In this document: positions 31,999 to 40,208 of the stretch, piece after piece
Layout: the number at the start of each line of letters is the position of its first letter
Numbering within the stretch: the stretch's first letter is position 1
DNA from: Micrococcus sp023147585
GTDB lineage: Bacteria; Actinomycetota; Actinomycetes; Actinomycetales; Micrococcaceae
DNA: 64,000 nt
Assembly (NCBI RefSeq): GCF_044872765.1
Contig: NZ_CP085253.1
Span: forward strand, 1,798,001-1,862,000
Reading direction: 5' to 3'
Notes under the pieces: model-generated
The model's database searches: none
Seen by the model: the letters and a program-made list of their open reading frames with translations, nothing else
Told to the model about the DNA's origin: nothing
Position numbers and translations under genes: made by a program

Positions 31999-32972
31999 GC
32001 CCCGCACGAGGCGGCCGCCCCTCCCGCTCCGGCGGAGGCGCGCGGCCCGGACGGCCCGGCGGCAAGACGGGTGCGGGCAAGGCCGGCGGGGCGAAGGGCG
32101 GCGCCGGCCGCCGTCGCGACGCCCCCGCGGCGAAGGTGCGCTTCGACGTCGCGGAGAACCCGCCCGAGACGCTGTTCCTGGCGACCATCCCCGGGGCGAC
32201 GCCGTCCACGTGGGTCGGACGGTTCAGCTCGCGCGAGCGCGTAGTGAAGCTGGTCAACCACGACGAGTCGGCGCAGTTCGCGCACCTCGCCCATGACGCC
32301 TACGGGCTTCCGCTGCACCCGCTGCCCCAGCTGGGGTACGTGCGGTGGCGCCGCGACCGCACCCTGGACGAGGTGCTGACCGCGGCCGGCGTCGATCTGC
32401 GGCACGTGCACACGGTCACCTCCTACTCGGAGCTGCCCGTGGTGTGCGTCGGCAAGGACCACCTGCTCTCCGCGTGGGACGTGGACGCGGACGGCCCCGT
32501 GCCCATGGCCGAGCTCGACCCCGAGGAGGAGCTCGAGCCCGCCCGCTTCGCCCCGGCCCCGAGCGAGGACCCCCTGGACCCGGCCGAGGTGCCGGGCGCG
32601 GGCGAGCGCATGGCCATCGAGATCGCCGCGTCCGGCACCGGGCACGTCGTGCTGCCGATGTCCGTGGCGCGCATGTTCGGCCGCAAGGACGTCGTGGTGC
32701 TGCCCGTGGCCAGCGCGCTGGACGACGTCGTGGGCAAGTCCCGCGCCGACCGCGAGGCCGAAGCGATGCTCCAGGAGCTCGAGGGCGAGGCCGCCGTCGA
32801 GGACACGGGCGTGGAGGGCGAGGTGTCCGCGGAGGGGGCCGCCTACGAGGCCGGCGACCCCCGTCATCCCGGCTGGGACGTGGGCCTGGCCTGGCTCAAG
32901 GAGGCGGACACGCCGCTGGTCCAGATGTTCGTCGGCGTGAGCCGGGGACGGCGACCCGGGAGCTCGCGATGA
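31995..32972 (+). CDS. LysR effector-domain-like protein lacking the HTH
   Basis: About 325 aa. After a ~45-residue Gly/Arg/Lys-rich leader, the sequence resembles LysR-type substrate-binding domains: FLATIPGATPSTWVGRF, ELPVVCVGKDHLLS, and a late GTGHVVLPMSVARMF and FVGVSRGRRPGSSR. No winged-helix DNA-binding domain is present. I start it at CTG 31995, overlapping the hydrolase stop (CTGA), so that the basic leader is included; the next alternative is GTG at 32136. The family call rests on pattern similarity and its function is unknown. Translationally coupled to the hydrolase. Confidence 0.55.
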   Translation: MSPARGGRPSRSGGGARPGRPGGKTGAGKAGGAKGGAGRRRDAPAAKVRFDVAENPPETLFLATIPGATPSTWVGRFSSRERVVKLVNHDESAQFAHLAHDAYGLPLHPLPQLGYVRWRRDRTLDEVLTAAGVDLRHVHTVTSYSELPVVCVGKDHLLSAWDVDADGPVPMAELDPEEELEPARFAPAPSEDPLDPAEVPGAGERMAIEIAASGTGHVVLPMSVARMFGRKDVVVLPVASALDDVVGKSRADREAEAMLQELEGEAAVEDTGVEGEVSAEGAAYEAGDPRHPGWDVGLAWLKEADTPLVQMFVGVSRGRRPGSSR

Positions 32973-32985
32973 CCCGCGGGCAGAC

Positions 32986-33936
32986 ATGATGAGCACCGCC
33001 GACAGGACGAGCCCTGCGCCGTGGGGCCCATCCGCGGTGAAGGGGGCCCACGGCGCAGGGGTCGTCGACGGGGGCGGCCGAGGCGGGAGGGCCTCCCGGA
33101 CGCTGCGCACGGCCGTGCTGGCCGCGTGCGCCCTGGCATATGCGCTCTCTGTGGGGTCAGTGGTCCTGGGCCATCCGAACGGGCTGACCGTCTCCGCCGA
33201 CCCCTCCGCCCCGACCCTGCCCCTGTGGCAGGTGTTCCTGCCGCCCGTGGTGGGTGTCGCTCTGACCCTCCTGCTGCCGCCCCGGCGGACGTCCCAACCG
33301 GCGGTGGTGGGAGAGGCGCGGGCGTTACGGCACGGCACGGCCTTCCTGGTCGGGCTGGCCGTGCTCACGATCGGGCTCGGCCTCTCGCCGCTGTCCGACG
33401 TGGACTTCGTGCTCTCGAAGGCCCTGCTGTTCATGGTGCTGCCCGCCCTCGCGCTGCGCTTCGTGTGGCGTGGCGGGGTGCAAGTGCTCCGCGCTGGAGG
33501 GGCGTGGCGCTGGTGGGCGCCGCTCGCCGTCGTGGTGGTGTGGGCGTGGCTGTCCCAGGCGGCGCCGTGGGTGCCGGCCGCGGACTTCTCCGGCCACGAC
33601 CTGACGTTCCTGCTCCTCGGGGCGGCGGTGACGGCGCTGACGGCGGGCGTGGGCGAGGAGCTGTTCTACCGCCGCTGGCTGCAGACGCGGCTGGAGGTGT
33701 GGCTGGGGCCGGCGGCGGGCATCGCGCTGACGTGCGTGCTGTTCGGGCTCATGCACTTCGGCACGCACGGGTCCACGGACCTGGCCCGGGATGCCGCACT
33801 GATCGTGGCGGTGCAGGGCACGTCGGGCCTGTTCCTGGGCCTGCTGTGGTGGCGGTACCGGAACATCGCGATGAACATCCTGGCGCACCTGATCATGAAC
33901 GGCTGGGCCGTGGCGGCGTACCTGCTGACGCGGTGA
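32986..33936 (+). CDS. CPBP-family (Abi/CAAX-like) intramembrane metalloprotease
   Basis: 316 aa with about eight membrane helices. The C-terminal half shows the CPBP active-site motifs: GVGEELFYRR (EExxxR), FGLMHFG (His) and HLIMNGW (HxxxN/D). The family includes CAAX-type proteases and bacteriocin self-immunity proteins; the substrate is unknown. It begins 13 nt after the LysR-like gene. Its 3' end faces the uracil permease. Confidence 0.82.
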   Translation: MMSTADRTSPAPWGPSAVKGAHGAGVVDGGGRGGRASRTLRTAVLAACALAYALSVGSVVLGHPNGLTVSADPSAPTLPLWQVFLPPVVGVALTLLLPPRRTSQPAVVGEARALRHGTAFLVGLAVLTIGLGLSPLSDVDFVLSKALLFMVLPALALRFVWRGGVQVLRAGGAWRWWAPLAVVVVWAWLSQAAPWVPAADFSGHDLTFLLLGAAVTALTAGVGEELFYRRWLQTRLEVWLGPAAGIALTCVLFGLMHFGTHGSTDLARDAALIVAVQGTSGLFLGLLWWRYRNIAMNILAHLIMNGWAVAAYLLTR

Positions 33937-33961
33937 GCCCCGGCAGGGCTCGCCGTCCACC

Positions 33962-35326
33962 TCAGCCGAGGCGGCCGGCCTGGGTGGCCTCGTACCGCTC
34001 GGCGTCCTCGTCCTCGGGGACCGGCTCGGTGCCGCGCCAGCGGGCCACGGCCGTCATGAGGTGGTGCACCACGAGCGCGGCGATCGTGCCGAGCGTGATG
34101 CCGCCGAACACCAGCCCGCCCGCCGTCAGCTGCGGGTCCGCGATCGCCACGATCAGGCCCGCGCCCGCCGTCATGAGGTGGATGGTGTTGGAGAAGTCCA
34201 CGCGGTTCTGGACCCAGATCCGCACGCCCATCACGCCGATCATGCCGTAGAGGATGATGCCGGCGCCGCCGGCCACACCGGCCGGGATGGTCGCGACGGC
34301 GGCCCCGAACTTGGGCAGGAAGGCGAGGGCGATCGCGGTGAGGCCGGCCACCCAGTACGCGGCGGTCGAGTACACCCGCGAGCTCGCCATGACGCCGATG
34401 TTCTCCGCGTACGTGGTGGTGCCGACACCGCCGCCCAGGCCGGAGAAGGTGGTGGAGAGGCCGTCGGCGATCAGCGCGCGGCCGGTGAGCGGGTCAAGGT
34501 CCCGCTTGGTCATCAGGCCGACGGTCCTGACGTGGCCGATGTTCTCGGCGATCAGCACGAGCACCACCGGCAGGAACAGCGGCAGCACCTGGAGGCTGAA
34601 CTCGGGCGCGTGGAACGGCGGCAGGCCCACCCAGGCCGCCTCGCCGACCGCGGCGAAGTCCACCTGGCCCTGGGCCAGCGCCAGCACGTACCCGGCCAGG
34701 ATGCCCACGAGGATGGACAGCCGCCCGACGAGGCCGCGGAACAGCACCGCCGTGAGCACCACCGCCAGCGCCGTGCCGAAGGTGGTCAGGGGCACCTCCT
34801 GCATGGCCGCCGTCGTCGCGCCGGCGAGGTTCAGGCCGATCAGCGCCACGATGGTGCCCATCACGGCGGGCGGCATGAGGGCGTGGATCCAGCCGGTGCC
34901 GGACAGGTGCACGACGACGCCGATCGCCGCGAGCAGCAGCCCCGTCGCCATGATGCCGCCGAGCGCGGCGCCCGTGCCCTCGAGCGCGGTGGCCGCCGTG
35001 AGCGGGGCGATGAACGCGAACGAGCTGCCGAGGTAGCTCGGCAGGCGGTTGCCGGTGATCACGAGGAACAGCAGGGTGCCGATGCCGGAGAAGAGCAGCG
35101 CCGTCGTCGCGGGCATGCCGGTGATGGCGGGAACGAGCACGGTGGCGCCGAACATGGCCATCACGTGCTGCACGCCGATGCCCACGGTGCGTGGCCAGCT
35201 GAGGCGTTCGTCCGGGGCGACGACGGTGCCCGGCGTGATGGTGCGGCCGTCGCCGTGCACGCGCCAGCCGAACCCCCGGGAGGGGTCGGCGTGCCGAGCG
35301 GGTGAGGTGGGGGTGCTGTGGGCCAT
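33962..35326 (-). CDS. uracil/xanthine permease, NCS2 family (UraA-like)
   Basis: 454 aa, about 12-14 membrane helices. Family motifs include GVQHVMAMFGATVLVP near the start, PSYLGSSFAFIAP, LVLIAENIGHV (substrate-binding Glu) and GGVGTTTYAENIGVMA (second substrate Glu). GTTTYAENIG favours uracil permease over xanthine permease. Proton-coupled uptake of uracil for salvage. AAGGCGG lies just before the ATG. No pyrR attenuator is seen. Confidence 0.9.
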   Translation of the reverse strand: MAHSTPTSPARHADPSRGFGWRVHGDGRTITPGTVVAPDERLSWPRTVGIGVQHVMAMFGATVLVPAITGMPATTALLFSGIGTLLFLVITGNRLPSYLGSSFAFIAPLTAATALEGTGAALGGIMATGLLLAAIGVVVHLSGTGWIHALMPPAVMGTIVALIGLNLAGATTAAMQEVPLTTFGTALAVVLTAVLFRGLVGRLSILVGILAGYVLALAQGQVDFAAVGEAAWVGLPPFHAPEFSLQVLPLFLPVVLVLIAENIGHVRTVGLMTKRDLDPLTGRALIADGLSTTFSGLGGGVGTTTYAENIGVMASSRVYSTAAYWVAGLTAIALAFLPKFGAAVATIPAGVAGGAGIILYGMIGVMGVRIWVQNRVDFSNTIHLMTAGAGLIVAIADPQLTAGGLVFGGITLGTIAALVVHHLMTAVARWRGTEPVPEDEDAERYEATQAGRLG

Positions 35327-35401
35327 GGCCGCCTTGCCGTTCAGGAGTGGATGAGGGCGCCGGACCGGGCTTCGGATCGGGGCGGGCGTCGGTCTGTAGG
35401 G

Positions 35402-35407
35402 TACCGT
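35402..35407 (+). promoter_or_regulatory. -10-like hexamer TACCGT
   Basis: TACCGT ends 7 nt before the GTG at 35415. Confidence 0.5.
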
Positions 35408-35414
35408 TTGAGGT

Positions 35415-36353
35415 GTGTCTGAGTACTTCGGAGTGATCGGCGAGGCCCTGGTGGACGTGGTCCTCTCGGACACCGCCACGCCCCGAGCGCACGTGGGCGG
35501 GAGCCCGCTGAACGTGGCCGTCGGTGTGAGCCGCCTGGAGCGCCCCGTGCTGTTCGCCGGCCGCTTCGGCCAGGACGAGTACGGCGCCATGATCGCCGCC
35601 CATCTCGAGGGCAACGGCGTGCGCAGCCTCCTGGAGCCGGACTCCTCCCCGACGTCGCAGGCCACCGCGCGCCTGGACCCGACGGGCGCCGCCAGCTACG
35701 AGTTCGACCTCGACTGGACGCTGTCGCCCGCCGCCGCCCTCGTGCGGGACCTCCGCGCGGCCGCCGGCGGGTCGCTCAAGCACGTGCACGCCGGCTCGAT
35801 CGCCACGATGCTCGCCCCCGGCGACGCCGAGGTCATGGGTCTGCTCGAGGCGCTCTCCCCGGAGACCACCGTCAGCTACGACCCCAACGTGCGGCCCAGC
35901 ATCGTCCCGGACCGGGTGTTCGCCCGTGCTCGCGCCGAGGAGTCGGTGCGCCTCTCCGACGTCGTCCACGCCTCTGACGAGGACATCGCCTGGCTCTACC
36001 CGGACCGGCCGCTGCTCGAGACCCTGAAGGCGTGGCAGGCCATGGGCCCGGCGTTCGTGGTCATGACGCGCGGCGCCGAGGACATCGTGGCCGTCACTGC
36101 ACACGGCGTGCGCGAGCGCCCGATCGTCCCCGTGGACGTCGCGGACACCGTGGGTGCCGGCGACTCGTTCACCGCGGCGCTCCTGGCCGCCCTCGACGAC
36201 CGCTCCCTGCTCGGCGCGGCCCACCGGGAGCGGCTGCACGCCATGGACCCGGCCGACGTCGAGTCCGTGCTGATCTACGCCTCCCGCGCCTCCGCGATCA
36301 CGGCGTCCCGCCCGGGCGCCGACCCGCCGACGCGGGCCGAGCTCGCGGGCTGA
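35415..36353 (+). CDS. PfkB-family carbohydrate kinase, probable fructokinase
   Basis: 312 aa ribokinase fold. The N-terminal VIGEALVDVV with GGSPLNVAVGVSRL is the sugar-binding entry typical of fructokinases. The C-terminal DTVGAGDSFTAALL holds the catalytic Asp and anion hole. It phosphorylates a sugar, most likely fructose, with ATP. GTG start is supported by the leaderless-type spacing. No sugar transporter is adjacent. The 3' region has a 41-bp tandem repeat and a palindrome. Confidence 0.85.
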   Translation: MSEYFGVIGEALVDVVLSDTATPRAHVGGSPLNVAVGVSRLERPVLFAGRFGQDEYGAMIAAHLEGNGVRSLLEPDSSPTSQATARLDPTGAASYEFDLDWTLSPAAALVRDLRAAAGGSLKHVHAGSIATMLAPGDAEVMGLLEALSPETTVSYDPNVRPSIVPDRVFARARAEESVRLSDVVHASDEDIAWLYPDRPLLETLKAWQAMGPAFVVMTRGAEDIVAVTAHGVRERPIVPVDVADTVGAGDSFTAALLAALDDRSLLGAAHRERLHAMDPADVESVLIYASRASAITASRPGADPPTRAELAG

Positions 36354-36364
36354 CGACGACGCGG

Positions 36365-36446
36365 GCGGACACCGTCCGACGCAGAGCGGTCACAACACGC
36401 CGCGTGCGGACGCCGTCGGACGCAGAGTGGTCACAACACGCCGCGT
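36365..36446 (+). repeat. 41-bp tandem duplication
   Basis: Two copies (36365-36405, 36406-36446), 38 of 41 identical, differing at three positions. Each copy includes GGTCACAACACGCCGCGT, a variant of the palindrome-b arm. Confidence 0.85.
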
Positions 36447-36477
36447 GCCGTGTCTCCAGACGGCGTGTCGTGACCAC
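36427..36477. repeat. intergenic palindrome c
   Basis: 17-bp arms (36427-36443 and 36461-36477) with one mismatch. The right arm is the complement of GTGGTCACGACACGCCG, the palindrome-b 17-mer. Lies between converging fructokinase and malate dehydrogenase genes. Confidence 0.75.
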
Positions 36478-36535
36478 CCTGAGGGGCGGGCGGCGCCCCG
36501 TCGTCCGGCGCCCGCCCGTTCCCCAGCCGGCTCGC

Positions 36536-37624
36536 TCAGAGCAGCCCGAGCCCCGTGACGGCCTCCCGCTCCTCGTCGAGCTCGGCCACGGTCCTCTCCA
36601 GGCGCTCAGCCGCGTCCGGCAGCAGAGCGGCGTCTGGCTCCAGGCCCGGCACGATCCGCCACTGCCCGCCCTCGGACACCACCGGGAACGAGCTGATCAG
36701 GCCCTCGGGCACGCCGTAGGAGCCGTCGGACACGATCGCCGCGGAGGTGCGCCGGGCCTGCCCGTCCGTGCCCACGCCCGTGCCGAGGAACCAGTCGCGC
36801 ATGTGGTCGATCGTCGCGCTCGCGGCCGACGCCGCCGAGGACGCCCCGCGCACGCTGATGATCTCCGCGCCGCGCTCGGCCACCCGCGGGATGAACTCCT
36901 CGGCGGCCCATCCGGCGTCCACGACCTCGAGCGCGGGGCGCCAGCCGCCGTCGGCGCCGCCCACCCGCACGCGCGCGTGGGTGAGGTCCGGGAACTGCGT
37001 GGCCGAGTGGTTGCCCCAGACGGTGATGCCGTCCACGTCGGTCACCGCGACGCCGGCCTTCGCCGCGAGCTGCGAGACCGCGCGGTTGTGGTCCAATCGG
37101 GTGAGCGCGGTGAAGCGGTCGGCCGGCACGTCCCGAGCGTGGGAGGCAGCGATCAGCGCGTTCGTGTTCGCCGGGTTGCCCACGACGACGACGCGCACGT
37201 CCTCCGCTGCGTGGTCGTTGATCGCCTGGCCCTGGGGCCCGAAGATGCCGCCGTTGGCCTCGAGCAGGTCGCCGCGCTCCATGCCGGCCGAGCGCGGGCG
37301 GGCGCCCACGAGCAGGGCGTGCTGCACGCCGTCGAAGGCCACCGCGGGATCGTGCGTGACCTGGACGTCCGCGAGGAGGGGGAACGCCGCGTCCGCGAGC
37401 TCCATCGCCGTGCCCTCGGCGGCCCGCAGCGCCGCCGGGACCTCGAGCAGGCGCAGGCGCACGGGGACGTCGGCGCCGAGCATCTCGCCGGAGGCGATCC
37501 GGAAGAGCAGCGCGTAGCCGATGTTGCCGGCCGCGCCGGTGACGGTGACGGTGCGGGGGGGCTGGGCCGCACTCATGGGGGCGGGGGCGGGGGCGGTGCG
37601 CGCGGCGCTGCTCTGGGTGTCCAT
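36536..37624 (-). CDS. mdh: malate dehydrogenase
   Basis: 362 aa; the family is ~328, so the N-terminus has ~25 extra Ala/Pro residues before VTVTGAAGNIGYALLFRI (NAD-binding glycine motif). ARPRSAGMERGDLL is the substrate-binding Arg loop, GNPANTNA and TRLDHNRA bind substrate, and VWGNHSATQ holds the catalytic His. Oxidises malate to oxaloacetate in the TCA cycle. An internal ATG at 37576 would give the usual length; I keep 37624 because GGATGAG precedes it. Confidence 0.95.
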   Translation of the reverse strand: MDTQSSAARTAPAPAPMSAAQPPRTVTVTGAAGNIGYALLFRIASGEMLGADVPVRLRLLEVPAALRAAEGTAMELADAAFPLLADVQVTHDPAVAFDGVQHALLVGARPRSAGMERGDLLEANGGIFGPQGQAINDHAAEDVRVVVVGNPANTNALIAASHARDVPADRFTALTRLDHNRAVSQLAAKAGVAVTDVDGITVWGNHSATQFPDLTHARVRVGGADGGWRPALEVVDAGWAAEEFIPRVAERGAEIISVRGASSAASAASATIDHMRDWFLGTGVGTDGQARRTSAAIVSDGSYGVPEGLISSFPVVSEGGQWRIVPGLEPDAALLPDAAERLERTVAELDEEREAVTGLGLL

Positions 37625-37669
37625 GCGCTCATCCTGCCAACTGCCCGCGCCCCTCGCGAGGACTCCGCC

Positions 37670-37675
37670 TAGACT
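37670..37675 (+). promoter_or_regulatory. -10-like hexamer TAGACT
   Basis: TAGACT ends 6 nt before the HAD hydrolase ATG at 37682. Confidence 0.6.
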
Positions 37676-37681
37676 CGACGC

Positions 37682-38527
37682 ATGCCTCTGCCGACCTCGA
37701 TCCGCCGCCCCCGGCTCGTCGCCACGGACCTGGACGGCACCGTCATCGGCTACGCGCACACCCGCTCGGGGCGGCTCTCCCCGCGGACCATCGCGGCGCT
37801 GCGGTCGGCGCACGAGGCGGGCGTCGTCGTCGTGTTCGTGACGGGGCGGCCGCTGCGCTGGCTGGACGCGCTCGCGGACCAGCTGGGCGACGTCGGACCG
37901 GTGATCTGCTCCAACGGCGCCGTGGTGGTGGATCCCGCGACCGGCGAGGTGCTCGAGTCCCGCCCGATGGAGCGGGGGACGGTGTGGACGGCGGTCGAGC
38001 GGCTGCGGGCCCTGGACCCCACCGCCACGTTCGGCGCCGAGACACTCGACGGCTTCTTCTGGGAGACCGCGTTCACGGAGGCGTCGGCGTTCGAGGACGC
38101 CACGCCGGCCGCGGCTGCCCTCGAGGGCGTGCTGCCCGCGGAGGCCGTCGTCGTGAAGCTGATGGCCCGCTCCACCGCCCTCGAGCCGGACGCGTTCCTG
38201 GAGGCCGCGCGCGCCGAGCTCGGGGAGCTCGTCAGCGCGACGCACTCCGCGCCCGGCGTGGCCCTCGTGGAGATGTCCGCGCCGGGCGTGCACAAGGCGG
38301 CCACCCTCGCGGACTTCGCGGCGAGCCGGGGGATCGCGCCGGCGGACGTCGTCGCCTTCGGGGACATGCCCAACGACGCCGAGATGCTTGCGTGGGCGGG
38401 CCTCGGCTGCGCCGTGGCCTCAGGCCACATGAGCCTGCGCGCGGCGGCGGACGCGGTGGTCGGGGCCTGCGACGACGACGGCGTGGCCGGGGCGATCGAG
38501 GAGCTGCTGGCGCTGCCGGAGGTCTGA
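37682..38527 (+). CDS. HAD-superfamily Cof-type phosphatase
   Basis: 281 aa. Motif I is ATDLDGTVIG (nucleophile Asp), motif II FVTGRPLRW, motif III Lys (APGVHKAATL) and motif IV FGDMPNDAEML. The type-IIB cap lies between. Dephosphorylates a small phosphorylated metabolite, undetermined. Leaderless-type start. A paralogous gene is at 62.8 kb. Confidence 0.9.
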   Translation: MPLPTSIRRPRLVATDLDGTVIGYAHTRSGRLSPRTIAALRSAHEAGVVVVFVTGRPLRWLDALADQLGDVGPVICSNGAVVVDPATGEVLESRPMERGTVWTAVERLRALDPTATFGAETLDGFFWETAFTEASAFEDATPAAAALEGVLPAEAVVVKLMARSTALEPDAFLEAARAELGELVSATHSAPGVALVEMSAPGVHKAATLADFAASRGIAPADVVAFGDMPNDAEMLAWAGLGCAVASGHMSLRAAADAVVGACDDDGVAGAIEELLALPEV

Positions 38528-38567
38528 CGGGCGGGCGCGGCCGACCGGCCCGGCCCGGCCGCCGGGG

Positions 38568-40100
38568 TCACCAGCGCTCGCGGGTGAGGTCGGCGTCCTC
38601 GGAGCGCACGGGCTTCGAGCCGGTGACCAGCTTATGGCCGAGCCACAGGGCCAGGAACAGCGGCAGGCCGAGGTACGCGGTGGCTGCGGCGAGCAGGTCC
38701 ACGCCCTCGCCGAACGCCCCGTACCCCTGCCCCAGGACCACCACGGTGCACAGCAGCAGCGCGACGATCGGACCCAACGGGAAGAGCGCGGCGCGGTAGG
38801 GCAGGTCCTCGAGGCGGCCGCCCTGGACGATGTACGCGCGGCGGAACCGGTAGTGGCTCCACGCGATGCCCATCCACACGATGAACCCGGCCAGTCCGGA
38901 GGCGGAGACGAGCCACACGTAGGCGGCCCCGTCTCCGACGAGGGTGGTGAGGAAGCACAGGGCGCCGACGGCGGTGGTGACCAGCAGCGCGTTCATGGGA
39001 ACGCCGCGGCGGTTGACCTTGGCGAGGAACCGCGGGGCCTTGCCCGAGTCGGCCAGGGCCCAGAGCATGCGGGTGGAGGCGTACAGCCCCGAGTTGCCGG
39101 CGGAGAGGATCGCTGTGAGGATCACGGCGTTCATCACGGCGGCCGCGGCCAGCACGCCGGCGTTCTCGAACACCAGGGTGAACGGGGAGATCGAGATGTC
39201 CTCCACGCCGCTGCCCAGCAGGTTGGGGCTGGTGTAGGGGATCAGGAAGCCGATCACGGTGATCGCGCCGACGTAGAAGAGCAGGATGCGCCAGAACACG
39301 GTGCGGATGGCCTTCGGGACGTTCCTCTCCGGGTCCTCCGCCTCGCCGGCCGCGACGCCGACGAGCTCGGTGCCCTGGAAGGAGAAGCCGGCCACCAGGA
39401 AGATCGCGAGGATGCCCGGGGCGCCGCCCACGAACGGGGCCTCGCCGGTGGTCCAGTTCTCGAAGCCCGGGGCGGCGCCGCCGAGGATGCCGGCGATCAT
39501 CATGACGCCGAGGACGAGGAAGACCACCACGGTGACGACCTTGATGAGCGAGAACCAGAACTCGGACTCGCCGTAGGCCCGGGTGGAGAGCGCGTTGAGG
39601 CCGAAGAGGATCGCCAGGAAGAGCGCAGACCAGGCCCACGAGGGGACGTCCGGGAGCCAGTAGCGCATGACCAGAGCGGCCGCGACGAGCTCCGCGGCCA
39701 CCGTGATCGCCCAGTTGTACCAGTAGTTCCAGCCGATGGCGAAGCCGAACGAGGGGCTGACGAACCGGGTGGCGTACTCCTCGAAGGCGCCCGAGACCGG
39801 CAGGTAGGTGGCCATCTCGCCGAGGGACTGCATGAGCAGGAACACCATGAAGCCGATGACGACGTACGCCAGCAGCGCGCCGCCGGGGCCGGCGGTGGCG
39901 ATGCTGTTGCCGGAGGCCACGAACAGGCCGGTGCCGATGGCGCCGCCCATCGCGATCATCATCAGGTGGCGGGCGGCCAGGGTGCGGCGCAGGCCGTTGT
40001 GCGCCTCTGACGGGGCGGGAAGGGCGGCGGTGCTGGCGGCGGGGCCGGCGGCGGTGCTGCCGGCCGGCAGGGCGGAGCCGGGGGTGTCTCTGGAGTCCAC
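38568..40100 (-). CDS. amino-acid permease, APC superfamily (LysP-like)
   Basis: 510 aa, 12 membrane helices after a ~35-residue Ala/Pro leader. The core begins LRRTLAARHLMMIAMGGAIGTGLFVASG, the substrate-unwound helix motif of the AAT family; FSFQGTELVGVAAGEAEDPERNVPKAI is also diagnostic. Similar to lysine-specific or aromatic permeases; the substrate is unresolved. GTG start. TATAGAGT upstream is a likely promoter. Follows threonine aldolase by 108 nt. Confidence 0.9.
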   Translation of the reverse strand: MDSRDTPGSALPAGSTAAGPAASTAALPAPSEAHNGLRRTLAARHLMMIAMGGAIGTGLFVASGNSIATAGPGGALLAYVVIGFMVFLLMQSLGEMATYLPVSGAFEEYATRFVSPSFGFAIGWNYWYNWAITVAAELVAAALVMRYWLPDVPSWAWSALFLAILFGLNALSTRAYGESEFWFSLIKVVTVVVFLVLGVMMIAGILGGAAPGFENWTTGEAPFVGGAPGILAIFLVAGFSFQGTELVGVAAGEAEDPERNVPKAIRTVFWRILLFYVGAITVIGFLIPYTSPNLLGSGVEDISISPFTLVFENAGVLAAAAVMNAVILTAILSAGNSGLYASTRMLWALADSGKAPRFLAKVNRRGVPMNALLVTTAVGALCFLTTLVGDGAAYVWLVSASGLAGFIVWMGIAWSHYRFRRAYIVQGGRLEDLPYRAALFPLGPIVALLLCTVVVLGQGYGAFGEGVDLLAAATAYLGLPLFLALWLGHKLVTGSKPVRSEDADLTRERW

Positions 40101-40166
40101 GGAGGTCTTTCGTCGCTGGGGGCGGGCGCACGTCCGGCGCCTCCACCCCGGATTCGAGGTCGCAGA

Positions 40167-40174
40167 ACTCTATA
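40167..40174 (-). promoter_or_regulatory. -10-like TATAGAGT of permease gene
   Basis: On the minus strand TATAGAGT lies ~67 nt before the permease GTG, AT-rich against its surroundings. Confidence 0.45.
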
Positions 40175-40208
40175 CCCGGACGCGGCCGCGGCGCGCGTCG
40201 CCCTCGGG

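Noticed and set aside
32136..32972. LysR-type transcription regulator
   Set aside because: No winged helix-turn-helix in any frame upstream; only the ligand-domain pattern is present.
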